Below the pieces are notes generated by a model, which worked only from the letters and a program-made list of their open reading frames with translations, was not told the DNA's origin and ran no database searches. From Mesostigma viride (lineage: Eukaryota > Streptophyta > Mesostigmatophyceae > Mesostigmatales > Mesostigmataceae), in contig RPFO01001047.1 of the NCBI GenBank assembly GCA_009746045.1, forward strand, positions 1 to 21,119: DNA of 21,119 nt. Reading direction: 5' to 3'. The translations under genes and the position numbers were made by a program. Below are positions 12,843 to 21,107 of the stretch, one piece after another (the first letter of the stretch is position 1; each line of letters begins with the position of its first letter).

Positions 12843-13940
12843 AGAAAATAAGCTGACTTTTTATCCAGCCAACCTGTGGCTAGCTGCTCTGGTTAGCATG
12901 ACAAATGCTAACATTTACTCAGTGGGAAAGGTGAAGAGACCATTGGAACAGCCTACCTGACGCATGTGCCACCAAAGCATTGTGTCCCGCAAAATGCACA
13001 CTGCCTCCTTTCTAACAAGCACGAGCCGCTCTCTTTAGGAGACAGGTGCCAGCTCGTCAGTGTCTGGGGAAAATGATGCCGCTGCTTAGGAAGACCGCGT
13101 GAATTTCCTCGAACACAACTGTCTATAAAGCAAAAGAAATTTCAGAGAAGCATGGAAATAAAAGCATTACACCTTCCCGACAGGTTGCGGGCCACGCGCT
13201 GCAGAAAGCCAGCCACGTCACAGACGATTAACTAGCTAAAAGACACCCAGGAATCCAGCGATGCAGCGCCAGGACCCGCAACTTTCTGGCTGCATCTGGC
13301 CGGAAAGAAGGCAAAAAGCTTACGCTCAACGAGGTAAGAAAGCAGGAAAACGCAAGCTTAAGACGTTTAACACAAGAACGTACCATAACGGGCATTTATT
13401 CGTGCCCAGGCGCACAAGAAAGTCCACCCTTTCATGGAGTGGTTGGGCAGTACGCATCGCGCAGGGCTAATGTTATCTTACCGCAAAATGACGGGAAAGG
13501 TAAAGATAGCAGCGGGAATTTTTACGGCTTTAGAAACATCATTAAACTAGCTTTCCTTACGACCATCAAAACTGGCAACAATCGACAATCAACCCGGCAG
13601 GCATCCAATATACTTTATTCATCCCGACAGAAATTCAGGCCGGACCCCCCCTGCCGATGGCAAAGAAAAAAAGCCCGCGACATTATAGATCGCAACCATC
13701 CCGCCATAAATTAGAATCAGTAACTAATTTTCTCCAACAATCGAGCATTTCTGCTTTCCGCGTGCCAGATTTGTCACGTTTCGTCTAAAGGCAGTCGCCA
13801 TGGCCCCTACCGCAAGGGGTGCGCGCACCATGCCGACATAGCTTTTGGGCCTCAATTTGCACCGAAATTTGGTCCGTACCGTCCAGCTCAGTCGGATTAT
13901 GTATGTGGATCGGCCGTGTTGGTTGCATACGCAGGTATAT

Positions 13941-14036
13941 TAATTCTTGCATTCGCCCCGGACCTTCCCCAGGACAGGTCAGGATATAACAATAATTCTT
14001 GCATTCGCCCCCGCCCTTTCCTATGGCCTGGTCAGG
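13941..14036 (+). repeat. Imperfect direct repeat, two copies 52 bp apart
   Basis: TAATTCTTGCATTCGCCCC occurs at 13941 and, with one shift in the C-run, at 13993. Each copy is followed by a CCTTTCC/CCTTCCCC-like stretch and then GGTCAGG. This is a local tandem duplication upstream of the CCAAT/TATA cluster; it may be spacer or an upstream promoter element. Confidence 0.6.
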
Positions 14037-14144
14037 TTTGGGCGCGACGCCACTAGCGCGGCGCCCGCGACAGAGTGGCCAGGCTCGAGCACGTTTTCTG
14101 GATCCCAAGCACCGGATTGGACACTGTCCGAGGACTGGACAGGA

Positions 14145-14196
14145 ATTGGCTGACCAATCGGATGCTTGCTCGTCGTCTCCAAAAACATATATAAAG
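14145..14196 (+). promoter_or_regulatory. Candidate core promoter: CCAAT boxes plus TATA
   Basis: ATTGG (14145-14149) and CCAAT (14154-14158) form a small inverted pair 30 bp upstream of TATATAAAG (14188-14196); another ATTGG lies at about 14116. This is a credible polymerase II core promoter pointing right. The first downstream ATG (14250) opens only a three-codon frame. The next real gene starts about 1.3 kb away, so if this promoter serves the transposase-like gene, a 5' untranslated exon and a leader intron are required. That link is inference. Confidence 0.4.
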
Positions 14197-14467
14197 AGCC
14201 AAATCGCGCGAACTACGCAAGGATCCTTTAAGCAGCGTTACTCTGCCGAAATGTCAACCTAGGCCGGTCAAGTGACGCCGAGGTGTTCACCGATAGTTCA
14301 GGTCAGCCACAGCGCGCCTTCGAATGTAGGCACGGTCGCATTTTTTTTTAGGAAATGTAGAATTGTTGTCGACCAGCTACCAACGCCCGACCGGACCCAT
14401 ACAACGGAAACATCAAGGCGATGTGATGTAGGTGTGTCTGATATGTCATTAATACACAGAGCATCGT

Positions 14468-14632
14468 GAATATAATATATAATATAAATTATATAATATA
14501 CTATAATTAATATATAATTTTAATTTTATGTTAATTTTAATGTTATTTCATATAACATAATATAGCATAATATAATATAATATAATATAATATTATATAA
14601 AGTAGTATATAAAAAATTAAAATGTAAAAGAA
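14468..14632. repeat. AT-rich (TATAA)n-like tract
   Basis: Almost pure A/T sequence with irregular TATAA/ATAAT repeats, including a run of about five ATAAT units near 14570-14595. It is low complexity, easily unwound and prone to cruciforms. It separates the candidate promoter from the palindrome array. Confidence 0.85.
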
Positions 14633-14930
14633 AAATATCTACCTTATTGGGGTTTAATGTTCCTTTCCAGTTCAGCATAAGTACACTCTTGAGTGTGTGC
14701 AATGTTTGGTTATACGCCATTGTCTTAAAATAGCAACCAATGTAAACCTCCGTCCTAACCACATTTGGATACAATAAAGACATTGATGCCTGACACATAG
14801 CATTCATTGCTTGAAATACCATGCATATTTTGTGTCAATGTTCTGCAGACCACAGCTTCAAGTGGGCATACTTCGCTTTCCTCAATATAATGGCGACATG
14901 GCATTTGGTGAAAGTGGTGAGTGCCATGAA
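14633..14930. other. Unique spacer, no gene recognised
   Basis: Moderately AT-rich sequence without a supported ORF; the frames present are short and show no family resemblance. GTGAGT at 14917-14922, directly before the first palindromic core, looks like a splice donor. It could open an intron that holds the palindrome array, but no coding exon can be recognised upstream. Confidence 0.4.
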
Positions 14931-15483
14931 GTTGCGCCGGCCGTCGTTATCCATGACGAACTGAATGGGTTTCGTGCAAATCAAGTTTTTTGTTTTGGTG
15001 TTCCAGTTGCGCCGGCCGGCGTTTCCAATGGTATCTTGCGCGCACTTGCAAAAGCTTGCACGCTTATCAACATTTTGTGTTGGTAAACATTTTATCACCT
15101 CTGGGATTTCCGCCTTCACTACCTGAGTTGCTTCTTTGTGGTTTTCAAATGCAACCGAGTTACGCCGGCCGTCGTTACTCATGACAAATTGTAGGGGTTT
15201 TGTGCAAATCACTTTTGTATGGTTTATGTACATGCATCCAGTTGCGCCGGCCGGCGTTTCCAATGGTATCTTGCAGTTGCGCAATCAGGCCCCATTACCA
15301 AAAGTGTGTTTGTACATCTTTTTTACACCTGAAGGATTTCTGCCTGCATATCCTGAGTTGCTTCTTAATGGTTTTTAATTGCGCCCGAGTTACGCCGGCC
15401 GTCGTTATTAATGACAAACTGTATGTGTTTCATAAAATCACTTTTGTATGGTTTACATGTATCCAGTTGCGCCGGCCGGCGTT
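14931..15483 (+). repeat. Tandem ~230-bp units carrying paired GC-rich palindromic cores
   Basis: Six copies of GTTRCGCCGGCCGKCGTT lie at 14931, 15006, 15159, 15241, 15389 and 15466. They alternate between a GTCGTT form and a GGCGTT form, so each unit holds two cores 75-82 bp apart and the unit period is 225-235 bp. Between the cores the units share ATGACRAAYTG, a TTTGTGCAAATCA-like stretch and GTATCCAG-like endings; after the second core they share CCTGAGTTGCTTCTT. The GGCGTT form contains a perfect 12-bp palindrome (CGCCGGCCGGCG). Copies of the same core sit inside both introns of the gene to the right. The array may itself be intronic (candidate donor 14917, candidate acceptor CAG at 15566-15568) or a local expansion of a small mobile element. 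ORFs running through it on either strand are periodic and not believed. Confidence 0.8.
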
Positions 15484-15494
15484 ATTAATGACGC

Positions 15495-18400
15495 TTGTCG
15501 TTCTTGTTTGATGCCCATCGTTTTCGTCGTGTCTTTAATGGTGATTATTTATCATTACTCATCCTCAGGGCTTTCGGTGCCGCGGGATTAAGAGGCGAAA
15601 AAAATCAGCTGCCGTCTGACCAAAGTCTGATGGCGCGATCGGGGCGGGGGGCCGTTTCCGACGGTTCGCGTCCCTTGTCCAATGACGACCGGGAGCCTGC
15701 ACTTCGCGGTCTCTGGAGCGACAAGTACATCGAGAACAAGGGGTACAAAATTGCCAATGACATCTTTCCTATCATGGCGGAACGCGTGAAAGCAAACAAC
15801 CACAGGACGCCAGAGATGAGCGCGGAGGTTCTGTCTTGCGCAGCTTCAAGACTAAATGCCATGGTGGCGGAGAGCAACGGCATTAAGAAGAGGAAGAACT
15901 GTGACGGCGGGCTTCCTGAAAATTGGGCGGAATCTCTTCGGGATAACATCAAGAAGGCTTTTGGCGACTTGGGAACATCTGAGAAGGATCGTGGGCTTAG
16001 GTGGGCCTTGTGTGGACTTGTTACGAAGGCAATGGAGGGCGTCCCGGACAGGATTGTGGAGCGCGCGTTCGGGATTGACAGGCGCTTTGTCGCAACTGTT
16101 CGGGGTCACAGGGATGGAATGGAAGAAGGGGAGGACGACCTTTTGATGAGTGCGCCAGAGAGGAGGAGGAGGAAAGACGAGCTTCCGACGGAAGTCATTG
16201 CCCTGATACAAGCGTGCTGGAGGGATGATAACTTGACGCGGGCGTCTCCGAACATGAAGGATGTTCATTGTGAATGGACCAGAAAGGATTACAAACATAC
16301 ACTAGCGTTTTCGGAGGGTGCGCGCTACTATACTGTCTCCAAGTCGAAGATTTACGAAGTGTTCATTTCCCGCCATCCGGAGTTGAAGCCACCGCGGCGG
16401 ATGGACAGTAGGGGGGGGGGGGGGGAGGGAGAGGAGGGTGTGAGGGGGGGAAATCAGGTGATTTTGGAGACGGAGGCAGGGATGTCAATGCTACGCACGA
16501 ATCAGAAGAGCACAGTTCATGTGGGATACACTACTTTTTGCAAGCATATGCCCGCATGCGTCAAGGGGCGGTGGAAAATGCGGAACTTGTGCGCATGCCA
16601 GCACCACACTACCATGCAGTCCATGGTTGGGGGGTTGGCCAAATTTCGTGCAACTTTTCATGCCAGATGCGAGTGCGGACCTGAATGCCACGCGTGCGAT
16701 CATGGTAGCCAGCTCGACGTGGGGTCGTCCGTGCCCACATGTTCCATTTTCAAAGCCACTCACACGACAGAGTGGGTGAACAAGTTTACTTGTGAGGTGG
16801 AGGGGATGAGGGAGGGGGGAGGTTCGAGGTCGTCTGTGGGGTCGTCGCGGCCGCAGGTTCAGCCTTTTCAGGGCGAACTTGAGGATCTGCCCATGCATGG
16901 GAGGGTGCTGGACGACGAGGAAGGGGTGCCCGATCATGACCTGGGCGAGGAGTTGGGGGTTTGCTCGATCCGGCGTAAGGCTTGTGTGTTGGGCACTTGC
17001 CTGGCTCCCAAGTGTGGAATTCGGAACTTCATGTTATGCGAACGGGAGGAGGCTTCCAACCACCTGATTTCATGGACCAGATACGAGATGCAGGATGTGC
17101 CGCCGGGTGCGGTTCTTGGGCCAGAGGTAATTTTTAGTGGAGTGGTTGCGCCCCAAGGCGTTTCTTTTGCAATGTTTCCTGAAGTTCTTGGGCCAGAGGT
17201 AATTTTTAGTGGAGTGGTTGCGCCCCAAGGCGTTTCTTTTTCAATTTTTCCTGAGGTCCTGTCTTTTTTCTTTCTACAGGTCATTGGTGGGTCGAAGTTG
17301 ATGTCTTTTCTGTATGTGCACACTGCGCATATGCAGGACGACTGTGACGAGATCGCAAAGGCTGGTGGGCAGCGATTGACGCAAGTCGACGTCAAGTCCA
17401 CACCAACGGAGCTAAAGGAGGCAATTGTGGACAAGTGGCCGGACTTCATCCAGCATTGCTTCAACGCGTGGTGGCAAGCGGACGCCTCCAAGGAATGTCT
17501 CTCAAGGATGCGGGTGGGGGACCTTGTATGCCACACAGATTACGCCGAGAACTACCAGTCTTACACCTATCACAATCTCCAAGCACAGTATTGGCATCCA
17601 GTCACATTCGTCCTTATGCCCTGGATCGTGCGCTACTTGGATCCAGCGTCGGGAAAGGTCGTGAGAAGGGAGTTTCACTTCATCGGACAGGGCGGAATGA
17701 AAAGGGACGGGCGGGCCCTCCGTTTTGCTATCCTCAAAATCCTGGCGACACTACGGTCAGAAGGGGTAGAGGTGAAGCGCTTCATTGGGTGGTCGGACAA
17801 TTGCTCCATGCAGTTCAAGTCAAGGAATGTGATCGCGGAAGTGGCCCGGCTGCTGACGGAGGATCCGCACCTGGAGTCATTTGAGTGGAATTACTTTGGG
17901 GAGCAGCACGGAAAGGGGGAGGTGGATGGAGCTGGTGGGACTGTGAAGTGCATGTTGAGGAGGTGGCACATCAGGGAAGAGAACCAGGACAAACAGACGG
18001 CCGCCCAGTTGGTGGAGAATCTGGCGTCGGGGGCGGTGGGCGGGACCACAACGACCAGGCGTAACTTCTTCGAGTTCCCCGAGGTAATTAAGTGTACAGT
18101 CCTCGTTCAGGGAATAGTTACGCCGGCCGTCGTTTCTAGGGCGTTCTTGGAGTCCTGGCGATCAGGAGTGCTTAATAAAACACAACTAGCTCGATGGTCT
18201 CGTAACTTCAACTTTCCCTTGTGCAAATCTTGTCTTCGACGCGCAGGTGCTTCCTTACAGCCCAGGGCGCGGCGAAATCAAAGGAGTGAAGAAGGCGCAC
18301 TGGTGGCGCATGGACAAGTCGAATGTGACGCGCTTAATGCTGCGCCAGTATTCCTGCTATTGTGGCGGTGCGTGCGCCGAGGAAAGGTGGTGGGATTGTC

Positions 18401-18978
18401 GAAAGGAGTGGACCGACATGGACGGCTGGAATGTGGGAGGTGCTCGGATGAAGCTCCACAAACTGGGGGAGCCAGTGCAAAGGAACCCAAACGGACAAGG
18501 GGGGCACGCAGGGACGCGACTGAACAGACTACAGGCAGAGAGGACGATGATGGGAAGGAGACTGAAGCTGCGAGACATTTTTGCCGTCGAGTCCTACTCT
18601 GGTGATGAGTCCCACGATCCAGATCATCCATATTGGCTAGCGGAAGTCTTGCAGGAGCCTTATCAGGTGGCCGCTACTTTCGTGAGGCGAGTGGCCGACA
18701 GAAACGGCAAGGTCGATAGGGAGTTGTTCCGTAAGGGACAATGGGTGGTGGGGGTGCGCTACTGGGACAGATTTCCGGGTATGGCGACGATGTTCAAAAT
18801 GGACGCCGATGCGCAAGCTGAACAGCCAAACTTGGTCAATTGCTACCTGTGCATGGACGCGGGGTTCGAACACACCATTGTTGTCAACCCAGCTAACAAT
18901 CGCCAGGCCATCTTGACCATTCCGACAGACGTCGAGAAACGGCTCACGAACTTGGCCAAGAAGAGACCTGTTGAGTAG
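15495..18978 (+). CDS. Transposase-like protein with DDE/RNase H-type core, three exons
   Basis: Coding exons are 15495-17126, 17280-18083 and 18247-18978, both junctions in phase 0, giving about 1,055 aa with stop TAG at 18976. The start is uncertain: ATG 15495 is the longest, ATG 15630 (residue 46) is also in frame, and an upstream exon could join at the CAG ending at 15568. Seen in the protein: a helical, HTH-like stretch (around residues 181-207); basic RRRR near 220; a Cys/His-rich region (around 349-407, LCACQHH and CECGPECHAC), probably zinc-binding; then a conserved block with HTDYAENYQ (D631), WSDNCSMQFK (D717) and HGKGEVDGAGG (E758, D760), the spacing expected of a DDE catalytic core. 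Exon 3 adds a SCYCGGAC cysteine cluster (about 848) and a C-terminal domain with YWLAEV and GVRYWDRFPG. I know similar proteins as uncharacterised transposase-like families in algae, plants and animals, but cannot assign a named superfamily. No terminal inverted repeats were found, so mobile and domesticated copies cannot be told apart. Confidence 0.75.
16411..16425 (+). repeat. Homopolymer of 15 G in the coding exon
   Basis: Fifteen G in a row encode a Gly run (residues 307-310) just after KPPRRMDSR. Any length change not divisible by three would break the frame. The frame holds from the N-terminal part through to the DDE core, so the length as given is consistent with translation. Confidence 0.9.
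17112..17255 (+). repeat. 72-bp tandem duplication spanning the exon-intron junction
   Basis: Copies 17112-17183 and 17184-17255 differ at three positions. Each starts with the exon end TTCTTGGGCCAGAG and continues through the splice donor GTAATTTTTAG and the palindromic element. Two equivalent donors (17127 and 17199) result; using the second would insert 24 residues in frame. Confidence 0.95.
17127..17279 (+). other. Intron 1 of the transposase-like gene (153 nt)
   Basis: Donor GAG|GTAATT and acceptor TTTCTTTCTACAG|GT with a clear pyrimidine tract mark the ends. The length is a multiple of three and the frame has no stop, so an unspliced message would stay open and add 51 residues (VIFSGVVAPQ...). 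I call it an intron because of the acceptor, the low-complexity translation and the shared palindromic element (GTTGCGCCCCAAGGCGTTT at 17145 and again at 17217). Confidence 0.75.
18084..18246 (+). other. Intron 2 of the transposase-like gene (163 nt)
   Basis: Donor GAG|GTAATTAAG and acceptor CTTCGACGCGCAG|GTG. The length is not a multiple of three, and splicing joins ..FFEFPE to VLPYSPGRGEIKGVKK in the frame that continues to a stop 243 codons on; without splicing the conserved C-terminal frame is lost. It contains GTTACGCCGGCCGTCGTTT (18117-18135), the same core as the upstream tandem array. Confidence 0.88.
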
Positions 18979-19600
18979 GCCAGCTCGCCCGGGCTTGGTT
19001 GGACGAGGTGGACAGCCTTGAGAGCACGTGCTTCGTTGTGAGCACTTGCCTTTCAGCCGTGATTTGCAAACGAGTTCCTTGTCCTGAATTGTAAAGCTCG
19101 ATTCATGCTCTTTTAAGGAAGTGTATAATATTATCCAGATCATGTATATATTTAGATCTAGACCTGAGTTCAAATAACATTTCTTAGAGGGCTGAGATGC
19201 GCGAGGTCCAGCATACATGTATATATCCATGGAGACATGTTACAAACTCAAATGTTTCATTGTACGTACCACTAGCTCGTCGACGGGGGTATCCCATGTA
19301 ATGTATGATTTATGAATTAATTAATCGCTTAATTGTACAATTTAAATGGATCATGAACTTGTCAAGTGGCCTAATTTGGTTTATTTGGTTCATCATTTAT
19401 TGATGTCAATCATTCTTAATTGAATCTCGAGCAATAGCAATCATGAAGCACATCCTAATCATGTGATTCGCATAATGAGAATAGGCAACAAGTGCTAAGT
19501 ACTTTGAGGAATGCGGGGTTGGTCAGGTTATTATAGAGCTAGAGCTACAAACGGCACATATATTGCAAACTTTGCGCTCCAGGCATGGAATTTCAAAAGT
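18979..19600. other. 3' flank of the transposase-like gene; no further gene seen
   Basis: AT-rich sequence with only short frames. TGTAA at 19090-19094, 112 nt past the stop codon, matches the UGUAA polyadenylation signal of chlorophyte algae, but a 5-mer is weak evidence. No AATAAA was seen close to the stop and no inverted repeat matching the left side of the gene was found. Confidence 0.5.
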
Positions 19601-19870
19601 ACCAAAATTGGAGCAGTAGATGTTGGGACGCCCTTGTGGTCAACGTGGATGACCGCCCCCCTCCAGTATACCGGCTTCCCCCCTGCACGCTGCCGGAGCT
19701 GAAGGTAGGTCGGCCATAGCTCGCGTCGCCGCTGTTGCTGGGCCAAGGTCAAGTCGTCGTCCAGCGTGAGCGAGTCTCCGAGAGCTTCTTGCGGCATTTA
19801 AGGAACGCCAGCTTGTCCGTCATGTACTTAAAGGTGAGGAGCACGGGTGCCGGGCCAGCCTTCCCCCGCG
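19531..19870 (-). pseudogene. ORF1-like fragment of a LINE, minus strand, frameshifted
   Basis: Read on the minus strand from about 19870 leftwards, the sequence gives PAPVLLTFKYMTDKLAFLK, then, after a single-base frame change near 19775-19785, LTLDDDLTLAQQQRRRELWP and a YLQLRQRAGGKPVYWRGAVI continuation. The pattern of a VLLTF..DK..F...KK.L segment, an acidic LDDDLT, a QQ.RRRELWP segment and a KP.YWRGA.I end is what I know from ORF1 C-terminal regions of algal LINEs. ORF1 proteins bind the element RNA. Family-like similarity fades left of about 19615. Only some 80-90 residues remain and no start is present, so it cannot be functional. The call rests on motif memory and not on an alignment. 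Confidence 0.6.
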
Positions 19871-19889
19871 GGAAAGTTGTTCCGGATCC

Positions 19890-20925
19890 CCCGCCCCTGA
19901 TTGCTGTCATCCGCAACCTGTATGAAGGGTCCACCACTTCGGTGCGCACTTCTTACGGGACCACCCCCATGCCCTTTACAGAAGGGGGTGTGGCAGGGCT
20001 GCGTGCTCTCGCCCTACCTGTTCATTATTGTTGTCGAATACGTAATGATTCAGGCGCGCAAGCGATTTGCCCGCATCGTGGGCAGGGAACCAGGAGTGCA
20101 GGTTGCTAACAAATTCTGGCATGGCGGTGCGGACACGGAGATTCGGCTGGCAGACATCATCTACGCAGACGACACCACCCTCTTCGAGGACACTGAGCAT
20201 GTGCAGACATGGCTTGACTGCCTGGCTCTCGAGGCCCGTGCAGTGGGGCTTGAGGTCAGCAAGAAGACAGAGGCCCTGGCGGTTGGGCTCACCAACCCAC
20301 CGCCGCCCCTCTTTCTCCTAGACGGCTCTCGAGTCCTGTATCGGGACCCGTTAAGCTGCTGGGCAGCCTGCTCCCCAGCTGCGAGGTTGATGTGGACCAC
20401 CGCATCTCCCTCGCCTGGCACGCTTTACGCCAGTACCGGGCCCTGTGGCGCAAGCCCTGGGCAAGATCGAGAAACAGGACCTGTTCAAGGTCCTCGTGCT
20501 TCCTGTTCTCACGTATGGAGCCGAGACGTGGACCCTCACCGCCGACCTGGCCCGCAAGCTGGACGGCGCGGTCACCAGCATGCTGCGATCCATTTACAGA
20601 GTAGGATATGCTGCTCATGTCCGCAATGAGGACCTGTACCAGGGCATGCCCTATATCACCAGCACCATTAAGCAACGCCGCCTGCAGCTAGTAGGGCACC
20701 TAGCTCGCACCAACCAGGTAGACACCTCACGTGGCCCCCCGCAGGACTGCGACCAGCCCAGCCTGGCCGGCACCTCCTGGGGCTGGGCCCAGTGATGTTA
20801 GACGCCGCAAGGCCCGCACCTTCAAAGAACAGCTAGTAGAGGACATGGGGGGCCTAGGCCTCTCCGTGATTTGGAAGAAGATGATGGACAAGGCCAAGTG
20901 CATGGGCCCAGGTCATAGAGGATAA
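19890..20925 (+). pseudogene. Reverse transcriptase C-terminal half of a LINE, multiply frameshifted
   Basis: Conserved RT blocks appear in order but in changing frames: LIAVIRNLYEGST (about 19900-19940, frame 1); GVWQGCVLSPYLF, the catalytic IIYADDTTLF and GLEVSKKTEAL (about 19986-20280, frame 2); VKLLGSLLPSCEVDVDHRIS (20350-20440, frame 1); GKIEKQDLFKVLVLPVLTYG with AETWTLT and QRRLQLVGHLART (20445-20720, frame 3); and RRRKARTFKEQLVEDMGG to the stop at 20925 (frame 1). These correspond to RT motifs from the LSP block through YADD to the C-terminal ETWTLT..RRL..GH region typical of RTE/CR1-like LINEs. At least four frame changes, near 19980, 20345, 20440 and 20730-20790, make it a pseudogene. 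The finger part of RT and the endonuclease are absent. Confidence 0.85.
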
Positions 20926-21090
20926 CGAGCCCCCCCCAGTGGGGAAGCGCCCGCGTGTGCAATCTCGTGGGAGGCACGCCAGATAGCCCCCTAGAGCAGC
21001 GTGCGCTGCCTAGATAGATTTGTAGAATGTTGTTAGATAGGTGTAGTATGTAGCCGATGTAGATAGACTAGACCGGTGGACTGTTTGCAC

Positions 21091-21107
21091 CCATCCATCC
21101 ATCCATC
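21091..21107 (+). repeat. (CCAT)n microsatellite at the presumed LINE 3' end
   Basis: Four CCAT units and a partial one follow the RT 3' tail. Short tandem repeats are common 3' ends of LINE clades that lack a poly(A) tail, so this may mark the element's terminus. Confidence 0.6.

Larger units (their letters stand above)
12619..14467. other. Unique region without a recognisable gene
   Basis: No ORF here resembles a known family; the largest, 69 and 91 codons at 13261-13714 and 107 codons on the minus strand at 13785-14108, have no motif I recognise. The region does hold two TATA-box-like sites, a hairpin and a 52-bp-spaced direct repeat, described separately. A 20-codon ORF at 12898-12960 starts about 60 nt downstream of the first TATA-like site but is too short to call. 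GAGGTAAGAAAG at 13329-13340 resembles a splice donor, so a poorly conserved multi-exon or non-coding transcript cannot be excluded. Confidence 0.5.

Noticed and set aside
13261-13714. Two small plus-strand ORFs (69 and 91 codons)
   Set aside because: They overlap each other in different frames, have no recognisable domain, and their length is within chance expectation for this composition.
14526-14822. 98-codon minus-strand ORF ending in an Ile/Tyr/Leu-rich tail
   Set aside because: Half of it is translated from the AT-rich tract and the rest has no family resemblance.
14835-15284. 149-codon minus-strand ORF with repeated ICTKP.QFVM.NDGRRN segments
   Set aside because: The peptide repeat mirrors the 230-bp tandem unit, and the frame is not maintained in the third unit. 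It is explained by the palindrome array.
16934-17536. 200-codon minus-strand ORF opposite the transposase-like gene
   Set aside because: It is a shadow of the conserved coding strand and contains no motif of its own.
11608-19425. Shared 14-mer CATTCTTAATTGAA at about 11609 and 19411 as a possible duplicated flank
   Set aside because: One AT-rich 14-mer match is expected by chance in a 21-kb window, and flanking bases do not align.
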